This document shows, in pieces, positions 1-6,021 of a stretch of 9,194 bases of DNA; position 1 is the first letter of the stretch, and every line of letters begins with the position of its first letter. The stretch lies in NCBI GenBank assembly GCA_947258735.1, contig CAMYJJ010000113.1:1-9194 (forward strand), written 5' to 3'. A program made the translations under genes and the position numbers. This DNA comes from Thermodesulfovibrionia bacterium. Lineage in GTDB: Bacteria; Nitrospirota; Thermodesulfovibrionia; UBA6902. Under the pieces are notes generated by a model. The model was not told the origin of the DNA, searched no databases, and saw only the letters and a program-made list of their open reading frames with translations.

Positions 1-1705
1 GTTCAAATCTTTCTTTTCGCATCTCACCATCAGCCCTGAACAACATCCCCGCCCGCTCATCAGCCGGAGTGTTCCTCCAGGCTTCCTGTGCTGATCTGGC
101 CTGTTCAATCGCCTGTTCAGCAATTTCTTTTGTTGCCGAACATACTGATCCAATAATCTCATCAGGTCTGGCCGGGTTGTGAGAGATTATCATGTTGTCG
201 GTCCGCAGTTCTCTTCCCCCAACATATAGAGGATACGTATTACCGAAATCATTTTTTACATTTTCTAATGCCTTTTGCATTTCCTCCCTGTTTTCCTCTT
301 TTGAAAAATCCGTAAAGGGCTCATTTCTGAATGTATCATTGTCATCCGGTGCTTCATCCAGCGTTTCCGATACTGATTGCGGGGCACGGATCAGATCTTC
401 AACTTTTATGTTTTCAACAAATGACTTTCTCAAAAAGGACTCATTGGAGATGTTTTCAAGGAGTCTTCTTACCAGATATGCCATTCCGGGAATTAACTCT
501 CCAACTGCAGCATATACCCTGACCCGATGGCCCATTGTCTGCAGGGCCGCCCTTATCGGTTCAGCCATGCCATACAGCACCTGAAACTCATATGCGTTTT
601 TCGGCAGGTCCAACGAATCAGCATATGCAATCGCATTGCTGATACTCCTGATATTATGTGTCGCAAGGGCAGGCCTGATGTATTCCGTATTATCCAGCAG
701 GACCTTAGTGAGTTCTTCAAAGCTCAGATCTGTTTCTGCCTTGTTTGAAAATACCGGGAGGGGCCAGCCCCGGTCTTTACTCATAACTGTTTCATAGTCC
801 CAGTATGCGCCTTTCACCAGACGGATTGAGATCCGGGACCTGTTCTTTTTTGCCCATTCAACAAGACCGGCAATATCCTTTTTTGTGTCATGTAAATATG
901 TCTGCAGGGCAATTCCTGCATGCTGATAGTCCTTATACTCCTCGACGATGCTCTTAAATATTGCAATGGTAAGGTCCTTGATATAGTGATGCTCCATGTC
1001 CAGTGTTATGGATGCCCCGGATGCCTGTGCTTTGTCAAACACCGGTCGCAGGCCTTTCTTGACCTTTTCTATCGAACCATGCCAGTCAATCGGATCAAGC
1101 TGTGAATAAAGAGAGGAAACTTTAATCGAGATATTCTGTTTTGGAATGGGTCCGTTGTGGTCCATGTCCAGAACCGGGACCTGCTCCCAGGTTGATACTT
1201 CCTTTTCGAGGATGTCCAGGAGTTCCAGGTATCTTGCAGTGTAGTCGCCGGCTTCTCTTTCACTGAGGACAACTTCTCCCAAAAGATCAACAGCCACTGC
1301 ATACCCTTCTTTCTGCAGAGTATGCAGAACAGACATTGCAGCCTTAGGGTCCTTACCCGCAATAAACTGTTTTGCCAGTGCTTCTACATTGGAACGTACG
1401 ACTTTGCCTGCAATTTTTGGGACCAGCCCCTTTTCGGACAGACCCTTTACCCCCCATTTCATGATCATCGGGGTGATTTCTTTATCTGCAAAATATTCCT
1501 TCAGCAGTCTTACAACCAGAGCATCTGATTGCAGGGAAGGCAGAAGATCAATAAACCTCAGGAGCGGGACCTTGAAATTATCATCCCGCATGGCCCACTC
1601 CATAAGTTCTCCTGTCCACTTCTTTTTGTCAAAGACAGACGGGACATCTCCCTTGACCAGGGAAAATATCTCTGCACCTATTTTTTGAATTTTACCTTCC
1701 ATCAT
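1..1705 (-). CDS. putA: Bifunctional proline dehydrogenase / L-glutamate gamma-semialdehyde dehydrogenase (PutA type), partial
   Basis: An open frame of 568 codons runs from ATG at 1705 off the left edge; the 3' end is missing. The enzyme oxidises proline to P5C with FAD, then P5C to glutamate with NAD, using two domains of one protein. Visible motifs: KGAYWDYE at residues about 298-305 (flavin/substrate site of the PRODH barrel), ALATHN, LYGMAEPIRAAL near 375-386, and GELIPGMAYLVRRLLEN near 402-418. The start of the aldehyde dehydrogenase domain follows from about 490 (YPLYVGGREL, HNPARPDEIIGSV). The catalytic Cys/Glu of that domain would lie outside the window. There is no N-terminal ribbon-helix-helix DNA-binding domain, so it is not an E. 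coli-type autoregulating PutA. ATGs at 1705 and 1702 are adjacent; AAGAGA about 8 bases upstream is the only SD-like site. It is divergent from the ornithine cyclodeaminase gene, whose product (proline) is its substrate. Confidence 0.95.
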   Translation of the reverse strand, partial: MMEGKIQKIGAEIFSLVKGDVPSVFDKKKWTGELMEWAMRDDNFKVPLLRFIDLLPSLQSDALVVRLLKEYFADKEITPMIMKWGVKGLSEKGLVPKIAGKVVRSNVEALAKQFIAGKDPKAAMSVLHTLQKEGYAVAVDLLGEVVLSEREAGDYTARYLELLDILEKEVSTWEQVPVLDMDHNGPIPKQNISIKVSSLYSQLDPIDWHGSIEKVKKGLRPVFDKAQASGASITLDMEHHYIKDLTIAIFKSIVEEYKDYQHAGIALQTYLHDTKKDIAGLVEWAKKNRSRISIRLVKGAYWDYETVMSKDRGWPLPVFSNKAETDLSFEELTKVLLDNTEYIRPALATHNIRSISNAIAYADSLDLPKNAYEFQVLYGMAEPIRAALQTMGHRVRVYAAVGELIPGMAYLVRRLLENISNESFLRKSFVENIKVEDLIRAPQSVSETLDEAPDDNDTFRNEPFTDFSKEENREEMQKALENVKNDFGNTYPLYVGGRELRTDNMIISHNPARPDEIIGSVCSATKEIAEQAIEQARSAQEAWRNTPADERAGMLFRADGEMRKERFE

Positions 1706-1909
1706 CCGGATTTCTCTTGCCTAAAAATAGTTGTATTGTTAAATATATCAAAAAGTATATCAGGAGGTTATGAAAAAACGAAATTATTCAGCATCTATAT
1801 GATAAAATTTAATCTCATGGTAGAAAAACAAGTAATATTAAATAAAATCATATACATCTTTAAATTCCCCCTTCAGGAGGTAGTGACATAATATGTAATA
1901 TGTGCACAC
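1706..1909. other. AT-rich divergent intergenic region
   Basis: AT-rich spacer between the divergent putA and ornithine cyclodeaminase genes. On the minus strand TATACT (1754-1759) is a possible putA -10 box, but no convincing -35 accompanies it. On the plus strand two AGGAGG motifs (1762-1767 and 1875-1880) precede only very short frames: ten codons from 1770, or an immediate stop. I see no gene here. Confidence 0.5.
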
Positions 1910-1990
1910 TGTCATTCTGAATTCATTTCAGAATCTCTTCTCTTTAGCATGTTGAAAATCATGATATCCTGAAATAAAATCAGGATGACA
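1910..1990. repeat. 81-bp imperfect inverted repeat (MITE-like element)
   Basis: The left arm (1910-1937, starting TGTCATTCTGA) and the right arm (1963-1990, ending CAGGATGACA) are reverse complements at 23 of 28 positions. Each arm is itself a small hairpin: the left is TTCTGAA/TTCAGAA around a short loop. The architecture and the TGTCAT...ATGACA ends match the class of short dispersed non-coding repeats common in environmental bacteria. No transposase is present. Family identity is inferred from the shape, not from a match. Confidence 0.7.
1952..1980 (+). promoter_or_regulatory. Candidate sigma-70 promoter for the ornithine cyclodeaminase / arginine dihydrolase operon
   Basis: TTGAAA (1952-1957) and TAAAAT (1975-1980) are separated by exactly 17 bases and read toward the GTG start at 2062. 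Transcription would start near 1987, giving a leader of about 75 bases. The -10 box and most of the spacer lie inside the right arm of the inverted repeat, so the repeat may supply the promoter. This is a sequence match only. Confidence 0.5.
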
Positions 1991-2061
1991 ATAGTGACAA
2001 AACCCCTGGAAAAGCGTGGTAGTAGAGACAAATGGAAGTGAAAAATCTATGAGAATTATAC

Positions 2062-3285
2062 GTGCTTTCTGAGAAGGTCATATTATCCGGACACATCATT
2101 GACTCCCTGACCCTGCCAAAGGTGCTGGATGAAATTACAGAGCTGGGCGGTGATTTTTCGATTGAAGATATCAGGATCGGCAGGACCAGAACAACCCCCT
2201 CACATGCCCTGATAGTGGTTTCAGCTCCGACCCAAGAGTTATTACAGCGTATTTTAACGCGCATAAAGAGACAGGGGGGCGAGATAGAGAAACCTCATGA
2301 AGCTTCGCTGAAAAAGGCATCACGAGACGGGATTCTTCCGGACACCTTTTACTCCACGACTAATTTAAAGACCGATATCCTGATGGGAAAACGATGGATA
2401 TCCGTACACAGGCCTGAAATGGACTGTGCCATTGTTGCTGATGTGAAAAACAAACAGGCCAGAACAGTGCCCATGGCTGATGTCAGAAAAGGTGACTACG
2501 TTGTTGTGGGAGATGAAGGGATCCGTGTGCTGCCGCAGACGCAGCAGGAAGAAAAAGAAGAGTTTCAATTCATGCGCAGCCGGGTGTCTCCTGAAAAACC
2601 TAAAGAGATGGTCATCCGGGAGATAGCAACCCGGATGAAACAGGCAAAGAAGAAAGGTGAAAAAATTCTGCTGGTTGGCGGTCCGGCCATTGTACACACA
2701 GATGCCGGGGTGTATCTCGAGACATTGCTGAAAAAAGGATTCATAAATCGGCTGTTTGCGGGCAATGCATTGGCAGTTCATGATATCGAGTATGCCCTGT
2801 TTAAAACGTCTCTCGGCATATATCTTGATCGCGGCCAGAGCGCTGAAGGAGGCCATGGCCACCATGTGCGTGCTATAAATACTATCCGAAAGGCCGGAGG
2901 AATCCGAAAAGCCGTTAACAAAGGAATATTAAAGAACGGCGTCATGTATACCTGTGTTAAACATAATGTCCCCTTTATTCTTGCAGGATCTATCCGTGAT
3001 GACGGTCCCCTTCCTGAAGTCATTACCGATGCAATACAGGCACAGCAGGCGATGCGTAAACAATTGAAGGGAGTTGGTTTTGTTCTCATGATAGCAACCA
3101 CATTGCATTCCATTGCTGTCGGCAACCTGCTTCCGGCATCGGTAAAAGTCGTGTGCGTTGATATAAACCCGTCAGTCGTTACCAAACTAATAGACAGGGG
3201 AAGCTTTCAGGCCGCAGGAGTGGTCACTGATGCAGAGCTGTTCCTTCGCGAACTCTCCCGGATGCTGGTTACGTCAAAAGTTTAA
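2062..3285 (+). CDS. Ornithine cyclodeaminase, TIGR00300/COG1915 (LOR/SDH) type
   Basis: A 407-residue protein of the family typified by archaeal LOR/SDH proteins and by the C-terminal half of cyanobacterial AgrE. The assigned activity is ornithine to proline plus ammonia with a bound nicotinamide cofactor; it is unrelated to the classical mu-crystallin-type cyclodeaminase. Visible features: the N-terminal LOR/SDH region (SGHIIDSLTLPKVLDEI, residues about 9-25), GGPAIVHTDAG near 206-216, GNALAVHDIEYALFKTSLG, GGHGHH near 263-268, and GSIRDDGPLPEVITDA. A Rossmann-like end follows, with ATTLHSIAVGNLLP and VVCVDINPSVVTKLIDRG. Length is as expected for the family. GTG at 2062 is the first start codon after the in-frame stop at 2050-2052, and GAGA seven bases upstream is a weak SD. 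The dihydrolase gene follows after 4 bases. The family is clear; substrate specificity is inferred from homology and neighbours. Confidence 0.85.
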   Translation: MLSEKVILSGHIIDSLTLPKVLDEITELGGDFSIEDIRIGRTRTTPSHALIVVSAPTQELLQRILTRIKRQGGEIEKPHEASLKKASRDGILPDTFYSTTNLKTDILMGKRWISVHRPEMDCAIVADVKNKQARTVPMADVRKGDYVVVGDEGIRVLPQTQQEEKEEFQFMRSRVSPEKPKEMVIREIATRMKQAKKKGEKILLVGGPAIVHTDAGVYLETLLKKGFINRLFAGNALAVHDIEYALFKTSLGIYLDRGQSAEGGHGHHVRAINTIRKAGGIRKAVNKGILKNGVMYTCVKHNVPFILAGSIRDDGPLPEVITDAIQAQQAMRKQLKGVGFVLMIATTLHSIAVGNLLPASVKVVCVDINPSVVTKLIDRGSFQAAGVVTDAELFLRELSRMLVTSKV

Positions 3286-3289
3286 TCTG

Positions 3290-4090
3290 ATGAAAAAGCA
3301 AAAAGTTAAGCTCCTGATGTGTCCGCCTGATCAATATGCAATCCGGTATGTTATCAACCCCTGGATGAAGCTGAGCAGGCAGAGTAATCCTGCCAGGGCA
3401 GAACGCCAGTGGAAACATCTGTTTGATATTCTTACAGACTTAGATTGTGAGATAGAACTTATTACGCCTGTGAAAGGGCTTCCGGATATGGTGTTTACCG
3501 CCAATGCAGGGTTACCTGTTGATAACATGGTATTTCTTTCGCGGTTCCGTCATAAAGAACGGAAACGAGAGGCGGGTCACTTCAGGAAATGGTTTGAGAA
3601 GCAGGGGTTAGAGGTTATAGACATGCCTGCAGGATTATTTTTTGAAGGCGCAGGCGATTCCCTGTTTGTCGGTGATACCCTTTTTGCAGCCCACCGCTTC
3701 CGGTCAGACATCAGGGCCCATACCCTGATCGCAGAAAAATTGAAAATACAGGTCCTTTCGCTTGAGCTTGCAAGGAAGAGATTTTATCATCTGGATACCT
3801 GCTTTGCCCCTCTTTCATCAGAATCCGTCCTTTACTATCCCCCGGCATTTGATCGTTATGGACAGAAAGTAATCGAAAAAAATATTCCTGATCCAATCCC
3901 TGTACCGCGTAATGAGGCAAACAGGTTTGTCTGCAACGCTATTGTCATCGGGAAGGATATCGTCATGCATTATCGCTGTCCTGAGACAGCAAAGCTGTTA
4001 ACTGACCGTGGATTTCGCATACATGAAACCAATCTCTCGGAGTTCATCAAGTCCGGCGGAAGCGCAAAATGTCTCACACTGCAGATATAA
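3290..4090 (+). CDS. argZ: Arginine dihydrolase-like enzyme (ArgZ / AgrE N-terminal domain, amidinotransferase fold)
   Basis: A 266-residue guanidine-modifying enzyme predicted to hydrolyse arginine to ornithine, CO2 and two ammonia, supplying the cyclodeaminase encoded just upstream. Residues in the order expected for the ArgZ/DDAH/arginine deiminase superfamily: N23, PDMVFTANAG at 65-74 with D66 and N72, FFEGAGD at 117-123 with E119 and D123, HLDTCF at 167-172 with H167, and GGSAKCLTLQI at 256-266 with nucleophile C261. Length and spacing match the N-terminal half of AgrE and Synechocystis ArgZ. A longer frame begins at 3230 but would overlap the cyclodeaminase by 56 bases. ATG at 3290, four bases after that gene's stop, gives the family's normal N-terminus (MKKQKVKLLMCPP). 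No good SD precedes it, so translational coupling is likely. Dimethylargininase or plain deiminase activity is the main alternative; the cyclodeaminase neighbour favours dihydrolase. Confidence 0.8.
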   Translation: MKKQKVKLLMCPPDQYAIRYVINPWMKLSRQSNPARAERQWKHLFDILTDLDCEIELITPVKGLPDMVFTANAGLPVDNMVFLSRFRHKERKREAGHFRKWFEKQGLEVIDMPAGLFFEGAGDSLFVGDTLFAAHRFRSDIRAHTLIAEKLKIQVLSLELARKRFYHLDTCFAPLSSESVLYYPPAFDRYGQKVIEKNIPDPIPVPRNEANRFVCNAIVIGKDIVMHYRCPETAKLLTDRGFRIHETNLSEFIKSGGSAKCLTLQI

Positions 4091-4125
4091 ATAACAGAAG
4101 CTCACCGGACCTTTGACCCATTAAT

Positions 4126-4830
4126 TCATGTATCAATTCCCATGTCCTTATATATGGACACAATGTCCTGTTCATGAAGCTGATCATTATGTAAGAGCAT
4201 GAGACAGCGCTTTGCATAATCCGGGTCTTTTTTGATCCGGTGTATCAGATACTCTTCCACGGTTTGTTTTGTGATATGTTTTTTTGCATACAGGGCGTCC
4301 ACCTGTTTTTTCGTACGCTTCAGCCATTGATATTTAGCATATTCATCCTCATACACCGTCTCCCGGCTCATCCACTCCCAGTCCACTCTCTGCAGCCACA
4401 GTTTCTCTCCGCTGTACACAGAGTTAATATTAATGCAGCAGTCGTCAGACACCCAGTCATAGGTATTCCGGTCAACAAACATGCCTCCATATACCGCATT
4501 GGGAAGATCAACGTGCCATCCGGAAAATGTCCGTATATTGGCATTGGCATTCTCTGTTGTCCTGTATGCAATGGAAAGCTGGAGATACAGCCCCTCACGT
4601 TCATACTTGTCTTTCCGGGGCAGCAGATGCTGAAACGACAGGGCCGGTCCGGCATCGTAAATCTCTATAAGGTCGTGGTCCTTATCATGGTACCAGTTGG
4701 GTCCGTACATCACCGCGTCAGTCGCTTTGGCTGACCCGGCCTGGGAGAGCACATCTGTTTCCTCAATAACAACTGGCCGCGGAATGCTGGTCTTTCTTAC
4801 CTTTGGAAAAAATTCCCGTTTAAGTTTCAT
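4126..4830 (-). CDS. Hypothetical protein, 234 residues, family not recognised
   Basis: A complete gene with an excellent ribosome site: AGGAGG ends 6 bases before ATG at 4828-4830. The protein is soluble-looking, with no signal peptide or membrane segment. The first 25 residues are basic and proline-containing. The centre is rich in aromatic and acidic residues (GPNWYHDKDHDLIEIYD near 43-59, WHVD at 105-108, DWVSDDCCININ at 125-136). The C-terminal third (about 160-230) is highly charged and probably helical, with many Lys, Tyr and His. WHVD recalls the HxD of Fe(II) oxygenases, but I see no convincing distal histidine/arginine motif, so no function is assigned. It converges on the arginine dihydrolase gene with 35 bases between the stops and no clear terminator there. 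A phage-derived or structural protein is possible. Confidence 0.75.
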   Translation of the reverse strand: MKLKREFFPKVRKTSIPRPVVIEETDVLSQAGSAKATDAVMYGPNWYHDKDHDLIEIYDAGPALSFQHLLPRKDKYEREGLYLQLSIAYRTTENANANIRTFSGWHVDLPNAVYGGMFVDRNTYDWVSDDCCININSVYSGEKLWLQRVDWEWMSRETVYEDEYAKYQWLKRTKKQVDALYAKKHITKQTVEEYLIHRIKKDPDYAKRCLMLLHNDQLHEQDIVSIYKDMGIDT

Positions 4831-4878
4831 TGATTACCTCCTGTCATCATTATTGTCTATAGGTGTGAGATCAAACTG

Positions 4879-4892
4879 TAATGTACATTATA
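4879..4892 (-). promoter_or_regulatory. Candidate -10 box overlapped by a perfect 12-bp palindrome
   Basis: On the minus strand TATAAT (4887-4892) lies about 57 bases upstream of the 234-residue gene. The perfect palindrome TAATGTACATTA (4879-4890) covers most of it and the expected transcription start. This is a typical position for a repressor operator. The -35 region is weak. Operator function is inference. Confidence 0.4.
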
Positions 4893-5092
4893 CGGCATTT
4901 GCCCGCTGTATAAAGCAGATTACATCCTGCGGGTATTCTTTTTCAGGGAACAAGAACATGATCTGGTTTTAAAAGAAGGATTGAAGGACTGCACAAGGGT
5001 GTCGCTCAACATGAAACGAACAGATCATGAAACTGAATGTTGACAGCAATTCCCCGTAATTTCACTGTTCAGGTCAGAGCCTGCTTTACGTG

Positions 5093-5506
5093 CTATTTCC
5101 AGCCGATTGGCTGATATCCCTTATCGCGTAGGCACCTTTCAACAAAACTGTGAAATACAGGATCAGGCCTGTTTGACCTGAAGAGTCCGCGTGTAATCGT
5201 TGCGGCACCTGCACCTGCGGCGCCTGCTGCTGCCCCTTTTGCAAACTCCCCATCATATATTGCACCTGCCACTCCACCGGCAGTTCCGGCAACTGCCGCA
5301 TTCTCTGCCGCTTCTTTTGCAATCCTGCTGCCATCATTACCTGTAGCACCGTATTCACCGGCAAGGCGCATGCAGTCATCTATTGCATCCTGTGCCGTTG
5401 CCCTGCCTTCATCCTGAAGGGTATAGTTCGGATAGAGAACCGGCCGCTGAGATGCGCATGCAGAAAATAAAAGCAGGTATACAAAAATTATAATACGTTT
5501 TTTCAT
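5093..5506 (-). CDS. Small glycine-zipper lipoprotein
   Basis: A 137-residue predicted envelope lipoprotein. The signal peptide is MKKR followed by IIIFVYLLLFSAC; C17 is the probable lipidated cysteine, although Phe at -3 is not ideal. The mature part has a glycine-zipper segment at about 74-101 (GTAGGVAGAIYDG, then KGAAAGAAGAGAA), which could pack in or against a membrane. Two single cysteines flank it (C45 and C125, in the context ERCLRDKGYQPIGW) and could form a disulfide. I chose ATG at 5506: it gives an intact lipoprotein signal and has ACAGGA about 6 bases upstream. A frame starting at 5566 would add 20 polar residues ahead of the signal peptide, and that ATG lies inside the likely -10 box. 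Such proteins are common in proteobacteria and relatives; specific role unknown. It stands alone downstream of the tRNA terminator. Confidence 0.8.
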   Translation of the reverse strand: MKKRIIIFVYLLLFSACASQRPVLYPNYTLQDEGRATAQDAIDDCMRLAGEYGATGNDGSRIAKEAAENAAVAGTAGGVAGAIYDGEFAKGAAAGAAGAGAATITRGLFRSNRPDPVFHSFVERCLRDKGYQPIGWK

Positions 5507-5564
5507 TATTATCCTGTCCCGTTTTGATATAAAGTTATATTGTTCATCCCTCTGTTTCTTATTC

Positions 5565-5573
5565 ATTATAACA
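5565..5573 (-). promoter_or_regulatory. Extended -10 promoter element for the lipoprotein gene
   Basis: TGTTATAAT on the minus strand is a perfect extended -10 (TGnTATAAT). It predicts a start near 5558 and a leader of about 50 bases to the ATG at 5506. No matching -35 is evident, as is usual for extended -10 promoters. The element contains the upstream ATG at 5566, so that codon would not be in the transcript. Confidence 0.55.
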
Positions 5574-5665
5574 GATACCCGGTCAACGTTTACTATTCAG
5601 GGGCATGTCCTGAAGCAACATCAAATTCCAGCGCAGCATACCCTAAGAAGAAATCAGAGAGATGT

Positions 5666-5700
5666 AAAAAAAGGGGATGAACCACGCAGGATTCATCCCT
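5666..5700 (-). terminator. Rho-independent terminator of the tRNA-Lys/tRNA-Glu transcript
   Basis: Read on the minus strand, GGGATGAA and TTCATCCC (5692-5699 and 5674-5681) form an 8-bp stem with a 10-base loop. They are followed by one C and seven T. The hairpin starts about 12 bases after the CCA end of tRNA-Glu. Confidence 0.85.
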
Positions 5701-5710
5701 GTATTATTGC

Positions 5711-5788
5711 TGGCGTCCCCAAGGGGATTTGAACCCCTGTTATCGGCGTGAAAGGCCGGTGTCCTAGGCCAGGCTAGACGATGGGGAC
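5711..5788 (-). tRNA. tRNA-Glu (anticodon TTC), CCA encoded
   Basis: The minus strand folds into a cloverleaf. The acceptor stem GTCCCCA pairs fully with TGGGGAC, followed by discriminator G and an encoded CCA. The anticodon loop is CTTTCAC (anticodon TTC) and the T-loop is TTCAAAT on a 5-bp stem. The anticodon stem CCGGC/GCCGA has four pairs plus a C-A mismatch at the outermost position (27-43). It lies 5 bases downstream of tRNA-Lys in the same transcript. Confidence 0.95.
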
Positions 5789-5793
5789 ATCAA

Positions 5794-5869
5794 TGGTGAG
5801 CCGCGAAGGATTCGAACCTTCGACCCACGCCTTAAAAGGGCGTTGCTCTACCAACTGAGCTAGCGGCCC
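5794..5869 (-). tRNA. tRNA-Lys (anticodon TTT), CCA encoded
   Basis: A 76-base minus-strand cloverleaf. Acceptor GGGCCGC pairs with GCGGCTC (one G-T pair), discriminator A, encoded CCA. The D-arm is GCTC AGTTGGTAGA GAGC-like, the anticodon stem ACGCC/GGCGT carries loop CTTTTAA (anticodon TTT), and the T-arm is GAAGG TTCGAAT CCTTC. It is first in the Lys-Glu tRNA transcript. Confidence 0.97.
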
Positions 5870-5885
5870 GATAATCGAGCAAGAT

Positions 5886-5891
5886 AGTATA
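5886..5891 (-). promoter_or_regulatory. Candidate -10 box of the tRNA-Lys/tRNA-Glu operon
   Basis: TATACT on the minus strand lies 16 bases before the 5' end of mature tRNA-Lys. It is preceded by a very AT-rich stretch (5892-5920, long T runs) that could act as an UP element. The expected start is about 10 bases before the tRNA. The -35 is poor. Confidence 0.5.
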
Positions 5892-6021
5892 ACAAAATTT
5901 TAAAACAAAAAAACAGGCTATAGCGTAAACAGGAATCGTTATGTGTTATAGGCTAATCGTGAAAGGATTGGCATATGAGGAGGGTTAAGCTGAAAGCTGA
6001 TCACTTAGTGCTGACCGCTAC

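Noticed and set aside
1770..1802. Ten-codon frame (MKKRNYSASI) behind AGGAGG between putA and the cyclodeaminase gene
   Set aside because: Only 2 bases separate AGGAGG from the ATG, which is too close for efficient initiation, and such a short frame is expected by chance in AT-rich DNA.
1917..1931. TGAATTCATTTCA as a possible ArgR (ARG-box) operator near an arginine operon
   Set aside because: It is part of the arm hairpin of the dispersed inverted repeat, which fully explains the symmetry, and it fits the ARG-box consensus poorly.
3230..3289. N-terminal extension of the arginine dihydrolase from ATG at 3230
   Set aside because: It would overlap the upstream gene by 56 bases and add 20 residues (MQSCSFANSPGC...) absent from the family; ATG at 3290 gives the expected N-terminus.
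4902..4945. CCCGC...GCGGG with a following T-rich stretch as a plus-strand terminator
   Set aside because: The stem is short with a long loop, the T run is interrupted, and no plus-strand gene ends nearby.
5507..5566. Longer lipoprotein starting at 5566
   Set aside because: That ATG sits inside the probable extended -10 box, and the extra polar residues would bury the lipoprotein signal peptide.
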